This document shows, piece by piece, positions 10,578 through 22,651 of a stretch of 64,000 nucleotides of DNA. The stretch is from NCBI RefSeq assembly GCF_027596085.1, contig NC_072470.1:4109688-4173687 (forward strand), read 5' to 3'. A program made the position numbers and the translations under genes. The notes beneath the pieces are model-generated. The model searched no databases. It worked only from the letters and a program-made list of their open reading frames with translations, and had not been told where the DNA came from. The first letter of the stretch is position 1. Each line of letters opens with the position of its first letter. The DNA is from Anoplopoma fimbria. Taxonomy: Eukaryota > Chordata > Actinopteri > Perciformes > Anoplopomatidae.

Positions 10578-13500
10578 CTAGTACGGGTACCCGTCAGGAA
10601 AGCCCAGTCCCTGGACGCACTGCTCCCCTCCCTCGGCCAGGTACGGACCCTCCTCCTCGTAGCCAGGTGGGGGGAGGCCGTCCTCCTCGCTGGGGGGCAG
10701 GATGGCGTCCGGGTCGGCCTTCAGACTTGGCCTCTGGTTGTCTGGGAAAGCCAGGGAGAAAAGCGCCTCGGGGTTGCATACAAACTTGTAGACGTACCGT
10801 TCCCCAGCAACCTGCAGGACGAGCCAATCAGAGGGGAGTGGATTAAATGATGATCATTTAAATCCAAATTTCAATTATTTAATGATTTTTTTTGCATGAA
10901 CTACAATACCCCGTAATATAAAAATATACCAATAAGGAAAACACTTAAAAAAGTTAAATAAAATGTGACTTTTACTTCATAATAACTGTGTGAGCACATG
11001 CTAAAGGAGAGAAGTGAAACCTGCCTTTACCTTCTGCATGATGCCCTTCTCGTAGTAGTACCTCAGAGAGCGGCTCAGTTTGTCGTAGTTCATTGCTGGT
11101 CGATTCTTCTGGAGGCCCCAGAGCCGAGCCACCTGAACGTGGACACAAGGAGGGACAAAAACTTAATAAAACATCCAGCTGGATTCATATTAAAGTGTCC
11201 GATCAGCCTCTTCATGAGTAAATATTTCTCCTCAAGGTTAAAGAACATTTAAGCCTTATAAAATAACCCTGTGTGGGGTTAAGTGATGACTGACCTCCTC
11301 TGGATCGACCAGTTTAAACTCCATGTTGCGTCCCGTCCAGACTATCAGGTGTGCGTTGGCCGGGTTGTCCAGCAGTGTGAGCAGGAACTGCCAGAGCTGC
11401 AGGGAACCGCGGCGCTGATACGGCAAACCCTCCTGCTTCACTTTGCCTGCTTACAAAGTCAAACAAGACACGATGAGTACGGATCTCGCTATTTCTGGTT
11501 TAAAAATAATAACCATAATTGGATCTCACCTTCCAGTCTTTCTGGCACAACACAAGCGTCGTCGTAGTACAAATGCTGCTCTCTGTCATGACCAAGACCT
11601 GTGTGAAGAAAAATGAAATATGATCAGAAACATTAGTTTTACCAAGAAACCCTGCAGGCTCAGACACCACAACAAAAAAATGATCTTATACGACATAAAA
11701 ACAAACTCACCGACACCGTTATTCTGGTACAAGACTGAAGACTTCCCAAATGACGACTGGCAGGTTTGAACCTCTGGAAGACAAAAGCAAATTGTCTTTA
11801 GAGTCTAACCACTAAAGTTATATGACATTTAATCATCTTCAGGATTCAGACCAACGCCTAGTAATTCAATATTAAAACCAGGTTGCTTTTGCGGTTTTGT
11901 AAATACAGCAATATCATTCAATGCTCAATAAATGATACATGCAGCAGCAAGTGTGAGGAGACGTAGAAGGTGACACACTCACCTGAGTCAAAGCCAAAGT
12001 CTCTTGGCTCTTGTTTGATCGTGACGTGGTTGAAAGCAGCCTGGGGCCGGGCCAGACCTGGACCCGGTGGCCCTGGCTCTGGGTATCGTGGATCCACCAG
12101 CTCCTGTTTGAAGCCCCGGGGGCCTTGGGGGACCAGGGGATCTGAGAGGTGGCGCTGGTACAACGGTCGCCCATCGCGGCTCGAGGGCTGGTACGGCGAG
12201 TTCACCGGTTTCTCCGGAGGAAGGAAAGACAAGCAGGGCTCTGACAGCTGCCTCTGAAACCTGAAAAACAAAACAAAAAGGAGGTTTGAGGGCTTGAACA
12301 GAATTATTTTTTTTTTGCAGCTTAAATCATATTGATGATAACTCACCTTTGTTCTGTGCTGAAGGATGAACTGGGGCAGCTGACGGGGGGGCGTGGAAGA
12401 GCAAACTGCTGGCTTTGGTGAGCCGGCGGCGGGTGGTTGTGGTGGTGGTGGTGGTGGGGGGGCTAAGGGTGGGAGCGTGGCTCGGGGGCAGTTGTTGGTC
12501 AGCTGGGGGGCAGAAGGTTGTAGCTGCCTCTGTACGGGTGGAGGTCCAGCGGGATGGGTGGAGCTACAGTGAGCTGGTGTGGAGGCTTGAGGCAGAGCTT
12601 TGAGTCCAGCTGGCTTGTTGTCACAGGCACTGAGGAGAGAAAACAGGAAGCAGCTGAGTGCTACGATTCATGGAGACTGGCTGACATGAATAATAACCTA
12701 AAATCAAGCATTCAAGTTTTTATGTAGCAACTTGCAAATCAATCAAATGCAGTTCAAACTGCTTTACAAATGATTGACCAGACGGGGAAAAAAAAAAAGA
12801 AGATGAAGAGACAAATGCACACCAATTTAAGTTAAGAAAATATATAAATAAAATACAACTCTGAATAAATTGATCATGGTAAAACAGTTAAAAAAGTGAA
12901 ATTAGAGCAAAATGAAATGTGTATAAATACTAAAACAATAGCATAAAAACACATTAGCAATAATAAGGAAACACATTGATTAATTACCTGTAGCTGTAAA
13001 GGCACATGTCTGCGTGAGGCGTTCTGCAGGGAGACGGGTCTTTGGACGGACTGGACTCTCTCTTCACCTTGCTGACAGGCGGTCCATGAAACATCACTGC
13101 GAACACACACACACATAAATGATAATCACGTGGCATATTTTTTTTCAAACCTGAATTGTGAACAGACGGCCTGCTTCTCACAGAATACCAAACAAATTAA
13201 GAGGATCTACCACCTGAAGCTAACCATGTTTACTCTGAGAGGCGATGGTAAAACAAGGATAAACAATGTTTTAACACTCTTTGTTTTCCTGCACTGTGGC
13301 TCACATTTGAGAAATACAGCCTCCTATCTGATCTCAGCCTTCCTGAACTCTGCAGCGACGTTTCCATCCACCACGCAATCTGATTTATTGTCATGGACTG
13401 GGAGTCGTTCAGTGGAGGCAGCTATCAAGCAGCAATAAATACACGCAGTACGTGTAAGGCAGCAGCACTAAGTGTACCATTTCCCCGTACCCTGGTCTTA

Positions 13501-14949
13501 TCAGTGACATCATTATATCCACTCCTATTTCCTGCACCACATGACTTCCATCATTTGATTGGCCCGTCATAAACTGTATTGCCAATAAACACAGTGGTAT
13601 TTACACCATCGATTCTGTAAATAGAGTACATGGATTGTATCCATCCACATACACTGAAGGAAAAACTGTACAAAACACTAATAATGCAGTACAATTATGA
13701 GGTACTTGAGATTATTATGCAACTTGATACTTTTACAACAATAAAAGGGGAATATTGTCGTTTTTACTCTGTATACTTTACAGATTTAAAACATTAAATC
13801 AGCTAATAAAATAGGTTAATATGTTAATGAATCAAAGGGATAATCCAATAGCAAACCACTATCAAAATGGCCATTCTTCATGAGAACTGATACTTTAGAT
13901 TTCTACAATTGTACTTAGGTTTGGAGTATTTTTGTACTATTTTTTCAGTACATTTGTATTTACTGTCATTGCTTTCTGTGACTCTCAGTCCCAAACAAAC
14001 CCATGGTTACTACTGAAGGCTTAAATCGTTTAAAACAGATCACCTATTGTGTTAATAGATGGCTCACTAATTTCCATAAACATCTGTGAGAAAAAGGTCA
14101 CTCAAACAATCACAGCGTTTGTTGGGGCCTATTTTCGGTCGTCATTGACACATCCAGGCATATATTAAGCATGTGTGTTATTCTCTTAATTGTCAGCTCT
14201 CGGTTGTGAAACACTTCTGAGCGATTTCCATAAATATTAGAGGAGGAGCAGCTACTCACACTTATTGGACTGGAAATCTGGGACAAACTGCTCGTCGTCG
14301 GGAACCTGAGCTGTCAGAGGGGAAAAGACGGGATATTAAAAAAAAAAAAGACTCGTTATCAGATTCTCACCCTTTAATCTTCTTATACAGTTTTGTGATT
14401 TAGAGCTTTACATTTCTCTCCTAAAGTTAAGTATTCTCTATATTCCCCTTTAATCATCTCCATGGAAAGGGGCTTGAGCTTTAAATCAAAGAAGTGTTTC
14501 ATGCTTTCAGGTCTCACCTTCTGCGATCCATATCTCCTGGAGCTGGATCAGGTCTTGGAAGAGCTCTGCAAGAAAGTTATAAACACATTATATCAAAACA
14601 GTTTTCATCAGGCTGACTAACAATATTATTTTCTCGCAGACAAACTCCTTTAGTAAATCACTAAATACTGACACAGTGAGCACTTTAACATGTGGACATG
14701 ATGAGACTACCTTCTGTGTCCTGAGCCAGCTCTGTGTCCATAAACTTCCTTTTCCGGTCGCTGAGACATCTCTCTGCTCCCTCTACGTGACATTTCTAGA
14801 GGTTTAATAAAAGCAGAAAAGAAAAACATTTAGTCAACATTAACTGTAAACCTAAATGGAAAGAGTTGTTGATATTGATTGGCTTCGTGCACTAAACTCA
14901 CACTCTCGGGGACCACAAAGGGGACCTGCTGGTCATAAAAGCCATCCAT
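10578..14949 (-). CDS. etv5: ETS transcription factor of the PEA3 group, etv5-like
   Basis: DNA-binding nuclear factor acting downstream of FGF/MAPK signalling. Twelve coding exons, read from high to low: 14902-14949 (ATG; exon extends to 14967), 14711-14795, 14518-14565, 14260-14310, 12988-13096, 12347-12629, 11983-12260, 11711-11773, 11530-11598, 11295-11446, 11031-11132, 10578-10811. The start [14 protein letters not shown], the acidic activation region [45 protein letters not shown] and the ETS domain ([15 protein letters not shown] to [19 protein letters not shown]) are clear. [13 protein letters not shown] favours ETV5 over ETV1 and ETV4, though VARLWG and [10 protein letters not shown] recall ETV4. 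Synteny with crystallins also favours etv5 (perhaps etv5b). Exon 12347-12629 is 283 nt where a multiple of three is needed; see findings. About 506 codons if that single base is ignored. Confidence 0.88.
13097..14259 (-). other. Intron of the etv5-like gene
   Basis: AT-rich intron between the exons ending SNK/L and starting MFHGPP. No gene, RNA or clear mobile element seen inside. Confidence 0.5.
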
Positions 14950-16383
14950 GTTGGCGGAGTCTTCACCCTGGAATCAAGAGAGGTGTGAGGACAGATTAGC
15001 GAGAAATTCAGGGAAATATATAAAACATTAAATTCCCAGTGCATCGGGCTAATAGCATTTAATCTCCCACCTATACTTCAACTCCACCTTTGCATTTTTC
15101 TAAACTCCTTGACCCCCCCAGCTGGTTTACAGTGACTATAAAAGCCTTGTTGCCAGTGAGAGCGTTATGCAACTTCCTGTAAGTTAAATATGACATGAAT
15201 ACATGTTCTGCTCCTCGAAGATGTTTAAACAGGTGACGCTAGTTTTAAGGAGATAAACAGAAAGCAGCTGTGCAGTAAATAAAAATATGACATCTTTTTT
15301 TCCTTAAGTCTGGCTGCACTGTAGTGACCTTACTGCTACTTAAGGGTCTTGCTAATGATGCATGCAGTTTGAGCAAATCATTGTTTTAATGTCACAAAAT
15401 CGAATTGAACCACAGGCATAAAAAAAAAAAAAACATGCACAATGCAGTGGATGAAATTATAGGAAGATAACTAAAGTTTTGACATTTTGTGATTAGAATG
15501 AACACGACAAACGACTGATGTATATGTTTGCCAATCATATACAGGTTTTAAAGGATAAAACAGATAACTGTGGTTATAATCATTGTTTAGAGTGACACAA
15601 TAACGTCAACTCAAAAGGAACACTTGTTATATTTGTATGAGCTTTCAACCACATCTTACAGTTTTCATGAGTCAAATGAAACGTTTATTGTCAAATTATT
15701 GTTCTTATCTTGGTTAACAATTTGTTTTACAAATCATGTTTACCCACATGACTTAAATTATTTTATTGTGTTTTATTAACTTGACAAGCGTCCCATTAGA
15801 ATATACAGTGGTGGAAAGTAATGTTATGCAACATTAAAGCCATGAACAATAATGCATTAATAAATATAATAAATATTATTGTGAAATGGGCTATTCTGCA
15901 GTAGGTACTTTTACTTTTTGTACATCATGTATATTTTGATGTTAATACTATTTTATAGTATTTTTTTTACACTGTTGAATAACTTACTTAAGTTACTGAT
16001 CGGGGTGTTTTTTTCACAGATTATAGTCAAATATGTTTAACTTTGAAAACTCTTGTTTAATCTTTTGAATTCTGGTCCAACAAGACTTTAACACAACTAT
16101 TATAGTTATAACTTTTTTTGAGATAAGTGCTTTCAAAGTGCCCCATCAAGCTCTAACCTGAACAGTGAATCAAACTAAAGTATAATTCAAACTGTATCAC
16201 AAGATTAAAAAGGTCTCACACCTTTAGCTCATGATTGTTAGATGGTGATTACAACACATGGGAGTTGTTATGTTTTCCTCTGATGAATGCACAGGGCTTC
16301 CGCAGTAAACAGTCTGTCATCATGCTGACCAGGCGCCCCTGTGGATATACTGTACATTTTTATTCCTGTTCTATCTTTATTTT

Positions 16384-16713
16384 GTTGTATAGTATGTGTA
16401 TTTATTGTCTGTGTCTGTGTAGTTGTATAGTATGTGTATTTATTGTCTGTGTAGTTGTATAGTATGTGTATTTATTGTCTGTGTAGTTGTATAGTATGTG
16501 TATTTATTGTCTGTGTAGTTGTATAGTATGTGTATTTATTGTCTGTGTAGTTGTATAGTATGTGTATTTATTGTCTGTGTAGTTGTATAGTATGTGTATT
16601 TATTGTCTGTGTAGTTGTATAGTATGTGTATTTATTGTCTGTGTAGTTGTATAGTATGTGTATTTATTGTCTGTGTAGTTGTATAGTATGTGTATTTATT
16701 GTCTGTGTCTGTG
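16384..16713 (+). repeat. 32-bp minisatellite, about ten copies
   Basis: The unit TTGTATAGTATGTGTATTTA followed by TTGTCTGTGTAG repeats with a 32-bp period and almost no variation. The first interval is 38 bp because CTGTGT is repeated. Copies start near 16384, 16422, 16454 and then every 32 bp to 16678. There are no unique spacers, so it is not a CRISPR-like array. Confidence 0.9.
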
Positions 16714-16767
16714 TAATTGAGCTGCTGCAACACTTGAATTTCAATAAAGGAATAATAATAATAATAA

Positions 16768-16809
<42 letters not shown>
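16714..16809 (+). repeat. Retroposon-like tail with (AAT)n run
   Basis: After the minisatellite, a GAGCTGCTGCAACACTTGAA stretch and a CAATAAAGG motif lead into about 60 bp of AAT repeats (16750-16809). This is how non-LTR retroposon tails often look in fish, but I cannot name the family. Confidence 0.45.
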
Positions 16810-16810
<1 letters not shown>

Positions 16811-17120
16811 CAACACCTCTCGCCACTGCTTTTGTTCTAAGACTATCAAGTTGATAAGAGGCCAAAAGTTGAAACATAAGTTTGGATTGATTTCCTGTAA
16901 TGATACTAAATCACCAAAAATACAACAATGATGCTGTCTTTGATGCCCCTGAGTTGATCATAAACAGAACAAAAACAATAATCAAAAGATTTGTGAATGG
17001 GGGTTTTTTGGAGTGACGCACAGGAGGGACCAGCACGCATCGTGGGACCTCCTTGTTTTTCTCAATGAAGTGAAACTTGATCCTGGAGGGAGGAGGAGGA
17101 GGAGGGGGGGGAAAGCTCAC

Positions 17121-17480
17121 CATTGATAAATTCACCACAGCACAGACAGAGATTCACGATGGGAAACAGGCCGTAAAGACAGCTGCTGCAGACGGGAATC
17201 CCTCTCTGATGCGGGGGGGAAATGGACGCAAATGTTGATTTGATTTTTTTTTTTTTCAGAAAATGGCGTTGGCCTCTTAAACCCATTTCTTCTCCCGGCT
17301 GATGTAACCAAACAAAGCAAAACCAAACCCCCCCAGCTAGTTTTTAATGAAGTGATTATAATAATAACATATTCATGACTCACTTGATGAGTGAAGTTTC
17401 TTGTCAGTGTTGGAAAAACGCAGATTTCCTCCCCTACATCCCATGCAGCTCCGCGGATAAAACTCGGCTGTGGATTTTTT
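17121..17480 (-). promoter_or_regulatory. etv5: Candidate leader exon and promoter of the etv5-like gene
   Basis: On the minus strand an exon-like stretch ends at 17121 with ATCAATG followed by a GTGAGC donor. The next exon begins at an acceptor at 14967. Joining them puts the ATG at 17123 in frame with MDGFYDQQ, which would add MGEDSAN ahead of the usual start. The upstream limit and transcription start are not visible; 17480 is a nominal end. Confidence 0.4.
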
Positions 17481-17499
17481 TTTCTCAATGAAGAGCTCA

Positions 17500-20188
17500 G
17501 ATAGCTGGATCCAACCCAGAGCCCTGTGCTGCTCTCCCATTGGCTAGAACACAGAGTCAGTCAAAGTGTGAGCCAATCGTCTTCCAGACCGCTCTGACGC
17601 GCTTCCGTTGTGTTTTTTTTATGAATGGCTGCGTTTCATTCAAGTCTCCACAGCTCTCTTAAAGGGCCAGAGCTGCCATTCCATGAAATAAGTTAGTAAA
17701 TAAACAAATAAATAAATAACTCATGATTTAATTAACACTCATTGATTAACTTATCAGTTCTAAATGTACACAAATAAATTAAATAATTGTAAAAATTAAA
17801 GCAATAAACAAGTGGAATGGTTAAGCTGATTTATTATTATAAGTAATACTTACTTGATACTACTTGATACTATCATTACTATTATTTTGTTGGAAAATAT
17901 ACCATAAATATTTTAACACATTAATCCAATAATTCAGTTTACATATTTATTAATGCTCTTATTAAACACATTTGTCTTATTGGTCATAGTTTACCAAAAC
18001 ATTTACTTGTAAATAGTATTTGGCATAATGACATTATAATCTATTGAAAATAATAATTAGTGGCAGCCATAAATAACTCTAGTTTATTGTACGACACGTT
18101 AAGTGGGATTGAAAAAAACATGGGCTCAAGAAGCTGCATTATCCCTCCAAGATTCATGTGTTCATGATGGACTGGAAGTTATTTTATGGGTCACCAAAAT
18201 CAATCAAATCATAAGCCAACGACTGCATCTCACCTTCCTATGAACATTATGCATGACATCGTTCAGGATGCTTTTGTTGAGGTGTAGAAATACTGTACTT
18301 CCTCTCTTTTTTCCAAGCCATCACAAGGCAGCGTAGACATAAAGGCAGTTTAGCTGCTGCATGTTTGATAGATTTAATCCAGCACCACACATGACTGCTT
18401 CTTAGTTCATTCATCTCAGTGGGTGGAAAAGCAGTTTCTCAGCTTTTAATTCCACTTTGATCTCTTTCCGCTTCATTGGCTGCAGAGAGATCACCAAGCA
18501 TGCCACCTGATTATGTATTAAGTTATGTATTTAGTGTATTCATAGGCTAGCATGGAAAGAAATGTGTCAATCCCCTTAATACAAGTTAAAGAATAGTTTT
18601 TTTTCGGGTTGCAGTGATTGTATGTTCTCTTAGAAAATGCTTGATCAGCATCAGAGGATGCCAGAAATAATCTGTGTGTGTGTGTGTGTGATAAAAAGTT
18701 CCAGTTCAAAAATCAGCTGAGCTCAGCAGCTCTGTTACTGATTTGCAGCGTCTCCTGTTTACTCGGCCATCACACGTCTACCACTGCGTGAATATCACAT
18801 CAAAGACTTTTATTCATCCGTTCTGGCAGATAAACAAGCATGATATGATCTAACATATCCTATGTGTCAGGAAATTACAGTTTATTATCAAATGTGTCTG
18901 CAGGTTGTGTTTATGATGTTCTCTTTCCTGTTCCTTACTGATGGTCTTCTATCGTGTTCTCTATCTTTTTGTAGTTCAACTTAACTTGCTGACCTTTTAA
19001 CATTGTAGATAAGACTTTTATGGTTGTTTTGTTTTTTGGTATGTTATTGCATTTCATCAAGGTTTTACAAAGCAATAATGCAAATTTACCAATACATTGT
19101 GTAAACAAGTGGGAAAAGATAAAGAGAAAAGGAAAACCAAATGCATTTAAAAGGAAAAAATATTGAGTAGTATTTTTAGTCTTATGATTAAAAGTTAGTA
19201 TCTCATAATCTTCAAAATGATTCTAAGACTCTTACTACCCAATTAATAGTAGTTGTTAATGTCAGTTAATGATTTTCTAGGGGTGATTTTGACTTGAAAA
19301 GACATACTTGATACCTGCTATCTGATTAATCAAGTTGCAGAGCTAATGTTAAATTATGAAATAAGATATCATCAAGCTAACTTAATAATTTGATTTGATG
19401 AGATGCTGGTGAGATTTTTTTATCATCCTCAACATTATATCTTTTTTATATTTCTCTAATAAGCTTCCAGAGTCCATCTAGATTGTTCTTTTGAGCATTA
19501 AAGCTGTTGTCCTGTAATGAAGCTCTATCACCACTGGGTGGCGCTTAAGCCTCCATCCTGATGGTTAAATGACTCCTGTACTCAGGAACTAATGATCCAG
19601 TTATACTTTTGCTATTTTCAATGCAGGACTTTTATATTGCAGTATTGCTTCTTTTTTTACTGAAGTAATAGATTAATGAATAAGTCTTACACAACGGTCA
19701 CTTTCTACTCAGTCATCAAGTCTGCAGTTATAATTGTTAATAAGTAATTATTAATCATGGTCACAGGTTCTTCTCTTTTTGATAAGCCAACAGAAAAAGG
19801 AAGTAGGCCTTCTGTAATTAAAAAATGTTAATACATTAATGTCATCAAGTCATTTCTTCTGCAACAATCCATTCAGACCTCCTTTGTAAATGTTAGTCCA
19901 GATGCTCTGCAGCACTTTTACAGAAGGTCAGAGGTCAAACAATCCGTTACAGAGGCTTACCTAATGAACTACAGGCAAAAAGACGAATCAAGTCCAGAAG
20001 GTGACATTAAAAGTCTGAGTTAAGTTAAGTATAAGTTTCATGCAATGTCATGCTCCCCAGAAGACGAACCCTATGAGCTTAAACTGTAACGTTCACGTTA
20101 AAAAATCTCAATTTATTTGTTCCATCCTGATGTATTTTGTAATCACTCCAAATAAAATATTTCCCCTTTGGCTTCAGCGAGTGTGTTT
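17500..20188. other. Intergenic region between the etv5-like gene and crystallin A
   Basis: AT-rich, no coding frame of note. A short (TG)n run lies near 18671-18690. It may hold regulatory sequence for either neighbour, but none can be defined here. Confidence 0.4.
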
Positions 20189-20256
20189 TTTATTTGCAAG
20201 TGAGTTGGGTTCAGGGTAATAAGAGCAGGAAGGTGAGGAACAGTAAGTGACATGGT

Positions 20257-21680
20257 TTAAGATGAGTCCCCGACACGTCTAATGGAGCCCACAGACGGAT
20301 GAAGGGCCCCCCACTCTGAGTGCCGTCTGTACTCGCCCTTCTCCAGCAGGTATTGGCGTCCCATGTAGTTTGGATGCTCGTAGAAAACCCAGACGCCGTC
20401 CTGGACGTGAGCCGACTGAATGTCACGGTGGCGCCAATGGTCCATCAGGTTGGGCAGATCCTCGCTGATCTCCACCATCTGGCCTCCGAAGTCTGGACGT
20501 TCGTAGATGCGGATCTTGTGCATGCTAGAAGGCTTGAACCATAAACAAGCAAAAATATAATGTCTTTATAAGTGAGCTTTAAAGGTGTGCAGCTTTATAA
20601 CCTTTGGACAGATCCAGGCTAGCTGTTCCCCCTGGCTCCAGTCTTTATGCTAAGCTAAGCTAACCATCTCATGGCTCTGGCCTAAGAAAGCAAATAAGTG
20701 TACTTTCCTAATAGTTGAACTATTCCTTTAACTTTCCATGAGCCATCAGTGATTATATATTTTATATTCTTACAGACCACTTCATGTTTTTATTGTACAT
20801 TTTACTTTATTCTCATATCATCAAGGAGCAAATCCACTGAAAAACAAAGCAATATTAGACTACTACAAGTAGTCTATCTAATACTTTTTTTTGGTGACAG
20901 TATGATATAAACACCTACAATTTAAATCAAAATTAAAAACATACACTAGATGATCAACTTGGATTTCTTTCTTTTTTAAAAGCTGTTTTTCCAGGACTTA
21001 CATGTCTGATGAGCCGACAGGAGTGGATGGTGTCGTTGAAGCCGTTCCAGCTCTGGTAATTGGGATACTCCCCTCTCATGAGGACGTACTGGTAGCCCTG
21101 GTACTGGGGTCTCTCGTAGATGATCCAGGCCCCGCCCTCCACCCTGATGGAGTTGCAGCGCTGGATGTGAGAGTTGAGCTCGGGACAGTCGCTGCTGCAC
21201 TCATAGTGATGACCCTGGAAGTTCTTGTCCTCGTAGAAAAAGATCTGCAAGCAGGACTCTGTTAGAACCTCTACTAGAAATAACACAAAAGCAATTCACT
21301 CTGCGGCAAAAGTATTACCCAAGTGGTAAAAATCTGACAGTGTCCTTTAATTTAGCTTTATTCTGAGTCTGCTGCATGAATACATGGACAACTTTAACTT
21401 TTAAAATGGCATGATTTCAGCATGTTATTCTGCAAAAGCTCCAAGGGTTTATTGTTACAGGTAACAAGAGGCAATTTTGTACAAATGAATATGATGCTGA
21501 CAAATTTTGAAACCAATAATTCCTTCTGGCCTACTAAAATAAAGAATTAAATACATTTGAAAAGTTAAATGTGACAAGAAAGAATATTAAAACATTATTC
21601 TTTCTAACTCAATTCTAATTTAGCAGTTAGCATGAGAACATCATGGTGTTAAAGTTACTTACCTTCCCTGTGCGCTCCAT
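20257..21680 (-). CDS. Gamma-crystallin A (gammaS/gammaM-like)
   Basis: Lens structural protein with two domains, each of two Greek-key motifs. Exon 1 at 21663-21680 (MERTGK), exon 2 at 21002-21244 (81 codons, starts [12 protein letters not shown] and ends RLIRH), exon 3 at 20257-20532 (starts [17 protein letters not shown], ends with TAA). All introns are phase 0 with GT/AG ends. About 178 residues, normal for the family. Y/F-x6-G Greek-key signatures are visible ([37 protein letters not shown]). Tryptophan-rich and poor in methionine, so closer to gammaS types than to genes D-F. An AATAAA signal for the minus strand is at 20189-20194. Confidence 0.92.
20590..20735. repeat. Dispersed fish repeat with GCTAAGCTAAGCTAACC core
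   Basis: The stretch CCAGTCTTTATGCTAAGCTA, ending near GAACTATTCCTTTAA, belongs to a short interspersed repeat that I recall as common in teleost introns. A relative in the other orientation is at about 59090-59260. It lies in intron 2 of crystallin A. Confidence 0.55.
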
Positions 21681-21689
21681 AGTCACCTT

Positions 21690-22590
21690 GTGTTCCTCCT
21701 CACCCTATCAAATCAAAGCCCACTCATTCACTCTGCATTACTGATGCTCCACTTTCATATAAAGGCTGATGAAATGCACTGCCAGTAGAACTATTGTCAT
21801 GCAAATGAGCTCTCCATTAACTTTGGCACATTAGCTGATGCTGCAATTGTTTTAAAGCACATGGCCGCTGTTTGATTGCTCCTGCTGAAATTGTGACTGG
21901 ATGCTGTCACTGTGTTTTACTTATTCATGCTGTAAAGTGGGGTTTTATGTACTCAAGTTTATATTTCATATACTTTTACTCACCTATCACCAGTCAAGAT
22001 ATTACATTTTAAAAATTAAATTTTGGAATATATTCTGTGACCTGTTTGATTTTGTCAACAGTATTTTATGGCCGTAAAATGTTTGCTTGAATTTGAAATC
22101 TTTTTTAAATTAAAAGTAATTAACAAATCAATTGAAAAAGCAAGAAAAAAACCCAATTTGGGTTTAATGTAATCACGGCAATATATCAAACATCTGTTTA
22201 AAGTTATGTGGTTTAATCATTTAAAGTTAACATTATGTAAATGTGTCTATATTGAAAGTGACTCTGTGGAACTTTTAACTGGTTATAAAACTAACAGCAA
22301 TCTAAGGCATACTGGAAGGAAGGGAGGCCCGGGAGAACCAGAACCAGGACTTAGCGGGGCAGACTGTCAGACCATGCTGCAGTAAAATGAGAGGTTTTCT
22401 TAAGGGAGTCTGGTGCTTAGAAACACTACCACTTTTGTCCACATGGACTGCCACAATGAAAACCTAATTAAAGTACCTTGTAGTAGCTTCAAAATAAATC
22501 ACTGATTATGTGTTGAAGCCCATTAAAGATGTGACATCAAATATTGTTAATAATGCAGATTTTTGGAAAAAAAAAGGGTTTCATTTTGTA
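21690..22590. promoter_or_regulatory. Spacer and promoter region upstream of crystallin A
   Basis: A TTTATATGAAAG TATA-like box for the minus strand lies at about 21756-21764. An ATGCAAAT octamer is near 21804, and an AGCTGATGCTGCAA stretch near 21833 has two Maf-like half sites. The rest up to crystallin B is AT-rich without genes. Confidence 0.35.
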
Positions 22591-22651
22591 CAATGACTTT
22601 ATTTCAATATGTGCGCTCAGCCTTTTTCCACTTTTTTAAAGAATGACATGA

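Larger units (their letters stand above)
14968..17120 (-). other. First intron of the etv5-like gene
   Basis: Separates the ATG exon from the candidate leader exon at 17121 and upward. AT-rich, with a 32-bp minisatellite and an AAT run listed separately. Apart from these I see no feature. Confidence 0.45.

Noticed and set aside
10463..10846. Plus-strand frame of 127 codons
   Set aside because: It is the antisense of the last etv5 exon, a GC-rich coding stretch.
16384..16713. CRISPR-like array
   Set aside because: Head-to-tail tandem repeats with no spacers, in a eukaryotic genome.
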